Source: Scolanthus callimorphus
Lineage: Eukaryota; Cnidaria; Anthozoa; Actiniaria; Edwardsiidae
Length of the DNA stretch: 64,000 nucleotides
NCBI GenBank assembly: GCA_033964015.1
Contig: CM066917.1
Location: forward strand, 27,745,951-27,809,950
Direction: 5' to 3'
In this document: piece by piece, positions 63,341 to 64,000 of the stretch
How positions within the stretch are numbered: the stretch's first letter is position 1
Layout of the letters: each line of letters starts with the position of its first letter
Made by a program: the position numbers and the translations under genes
The notes under the pieces: model-generated
What the model was told of the DNA's origin: nothing
The model's database searches: none
The model's input: only the letters and a program-made list of their open reading frames with translations

Positions 63341-64000
63341 TGTTGAAATTGTTGATGATGATCGTGATGAAGTCTTGTCTTGATGGTCTTGATGATGTTG
63401 AAGTTGTTGACGATGTAGTTGTTGTTGATGATGTTGAAGTTCATGATGTTGACGATGAAGTTGATCATGATGTTATGACGAAGTTGTTGATGATGAAGTT
63501 GTTAATGGTTATAGTGTTGATGATTTTGAAGTTGATGGTGTTGACGATGAAGTTGCTGGTGTTATGATGTTGTTGATGATGTTATGATGACGTTGTTGAT
63601 GATAATGGTGATGTTGAAGAAATTGATGGTGATGCAGTTGTTGATTGTGGTGTTTCTCTGTTGGCGTAGCTGTTGTCATCAATGCTGCTGCTGGTGTGAG
63701 TGGGGAATAACAGGATACAAAAGCGTGCGCTTTTGCAGTATAGGATTATTGCAATTGAATGTGATGATGATGTCTTTGTTGATGGGTGATGATACTAGCA
63801 ATAGTGTGATTGATGGTTGTTGCTGGTGTCAGAACTGATGGTGGATGGTTGTGATGATGTTAGATGTTGTTTATGGATCATAGTAGCAATAGCGTTGTTG
63901 ATAGCGAAGCTGTTATCTGCTGCTTTTGTTGGTATCAGCGACGAAGATAGGATGCTTGCAATTGCATGCATTTACTATTTCTTTTTATATTTCTCCATTC
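63341..64000 (+). other. Degenerate GATGTTGAAGTTGTT-rich intron sequence
   Basis: Irregular trinucleotide-like sequence continues from the minisatellite to about 63,660, then becomes mixed. No exon of TONSL or any other gene is recognised before the window ends. Confidence 0.5.

Overview
This is animal nuclear DNA, most likely from a cnidarian and plausibly a stony coral. Genes have many short exons with GT/AG introns, long stretches are gene-poor and crowded with short palindromic transposons, and the recognisable genes are metazoan: a TONSL orthologue, a CTHRC1-like secreted collagen and a rhodopsin-family GPCR. The taxon is inferred from gene style and repeat texture; no marker in the window proves it.

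Layout. From 1 to 21.7 kb the DNA is intergenic: palindromic (fold-back) elements, poly-G-associated repeats, a LINE remnant and one possible single-exon gene on the minus strand (6835-7344). From 21,715 to 62,163 on the plus strand lies the backbone of the window, the 5' part of a TONSL (Tonsoku-like) gene. I could place 16 coding exons by splice sites, consistent phase and protein similarity, giving about 762 residues: N-terminal TPR repeats, an acidic linker, three ankyrin repeats and the start of the low-complexity linker. The ubiquitin-like and leucine-rich-repeat exons must lie beyond 64,000.

Two TONSL introns are very large and hold other genes. The intron at 31,697-38,885 contains a complete three-exon CTHRC1-like gene on the minus strand (36,058-34,108, 248 residues with signal peptide) and a LINE 3' fragment. 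The 19.4-kb intron at 40,427-59,843 contains a minus-strand class A GPCR that looks broken (48,079-49,872), LINE fragments, a 1.9-kb tandem duplication (43,689-47,508), a decayed satellite-like array (52.4-54.1 kb) and a possible small tail-anchored protein gene (56,798-58,026, minus).

The rest is repeats: at least 25 fold-back or terminal-inverted-repeat elements of 100-750 bp, several nested inside each other and some with TTA/TAA target duplications typical of PIF/Harbinger MITEs. There is a 1.2-kb pyrimidine-strand hexamer repeat inside TONSL, a 58-bp x 4 array, and a 26-bp minisatellite downstream of the last visible TONSL exon organised as a 416-bp higher-order repeat. The named genes do not form a pathway. 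TONSL acts in replication-fork repair in the nucleus, the CTHRC1-like protein is extracellular, and the GPCR would be in the plasma membrane; they are linked here only by nesting.
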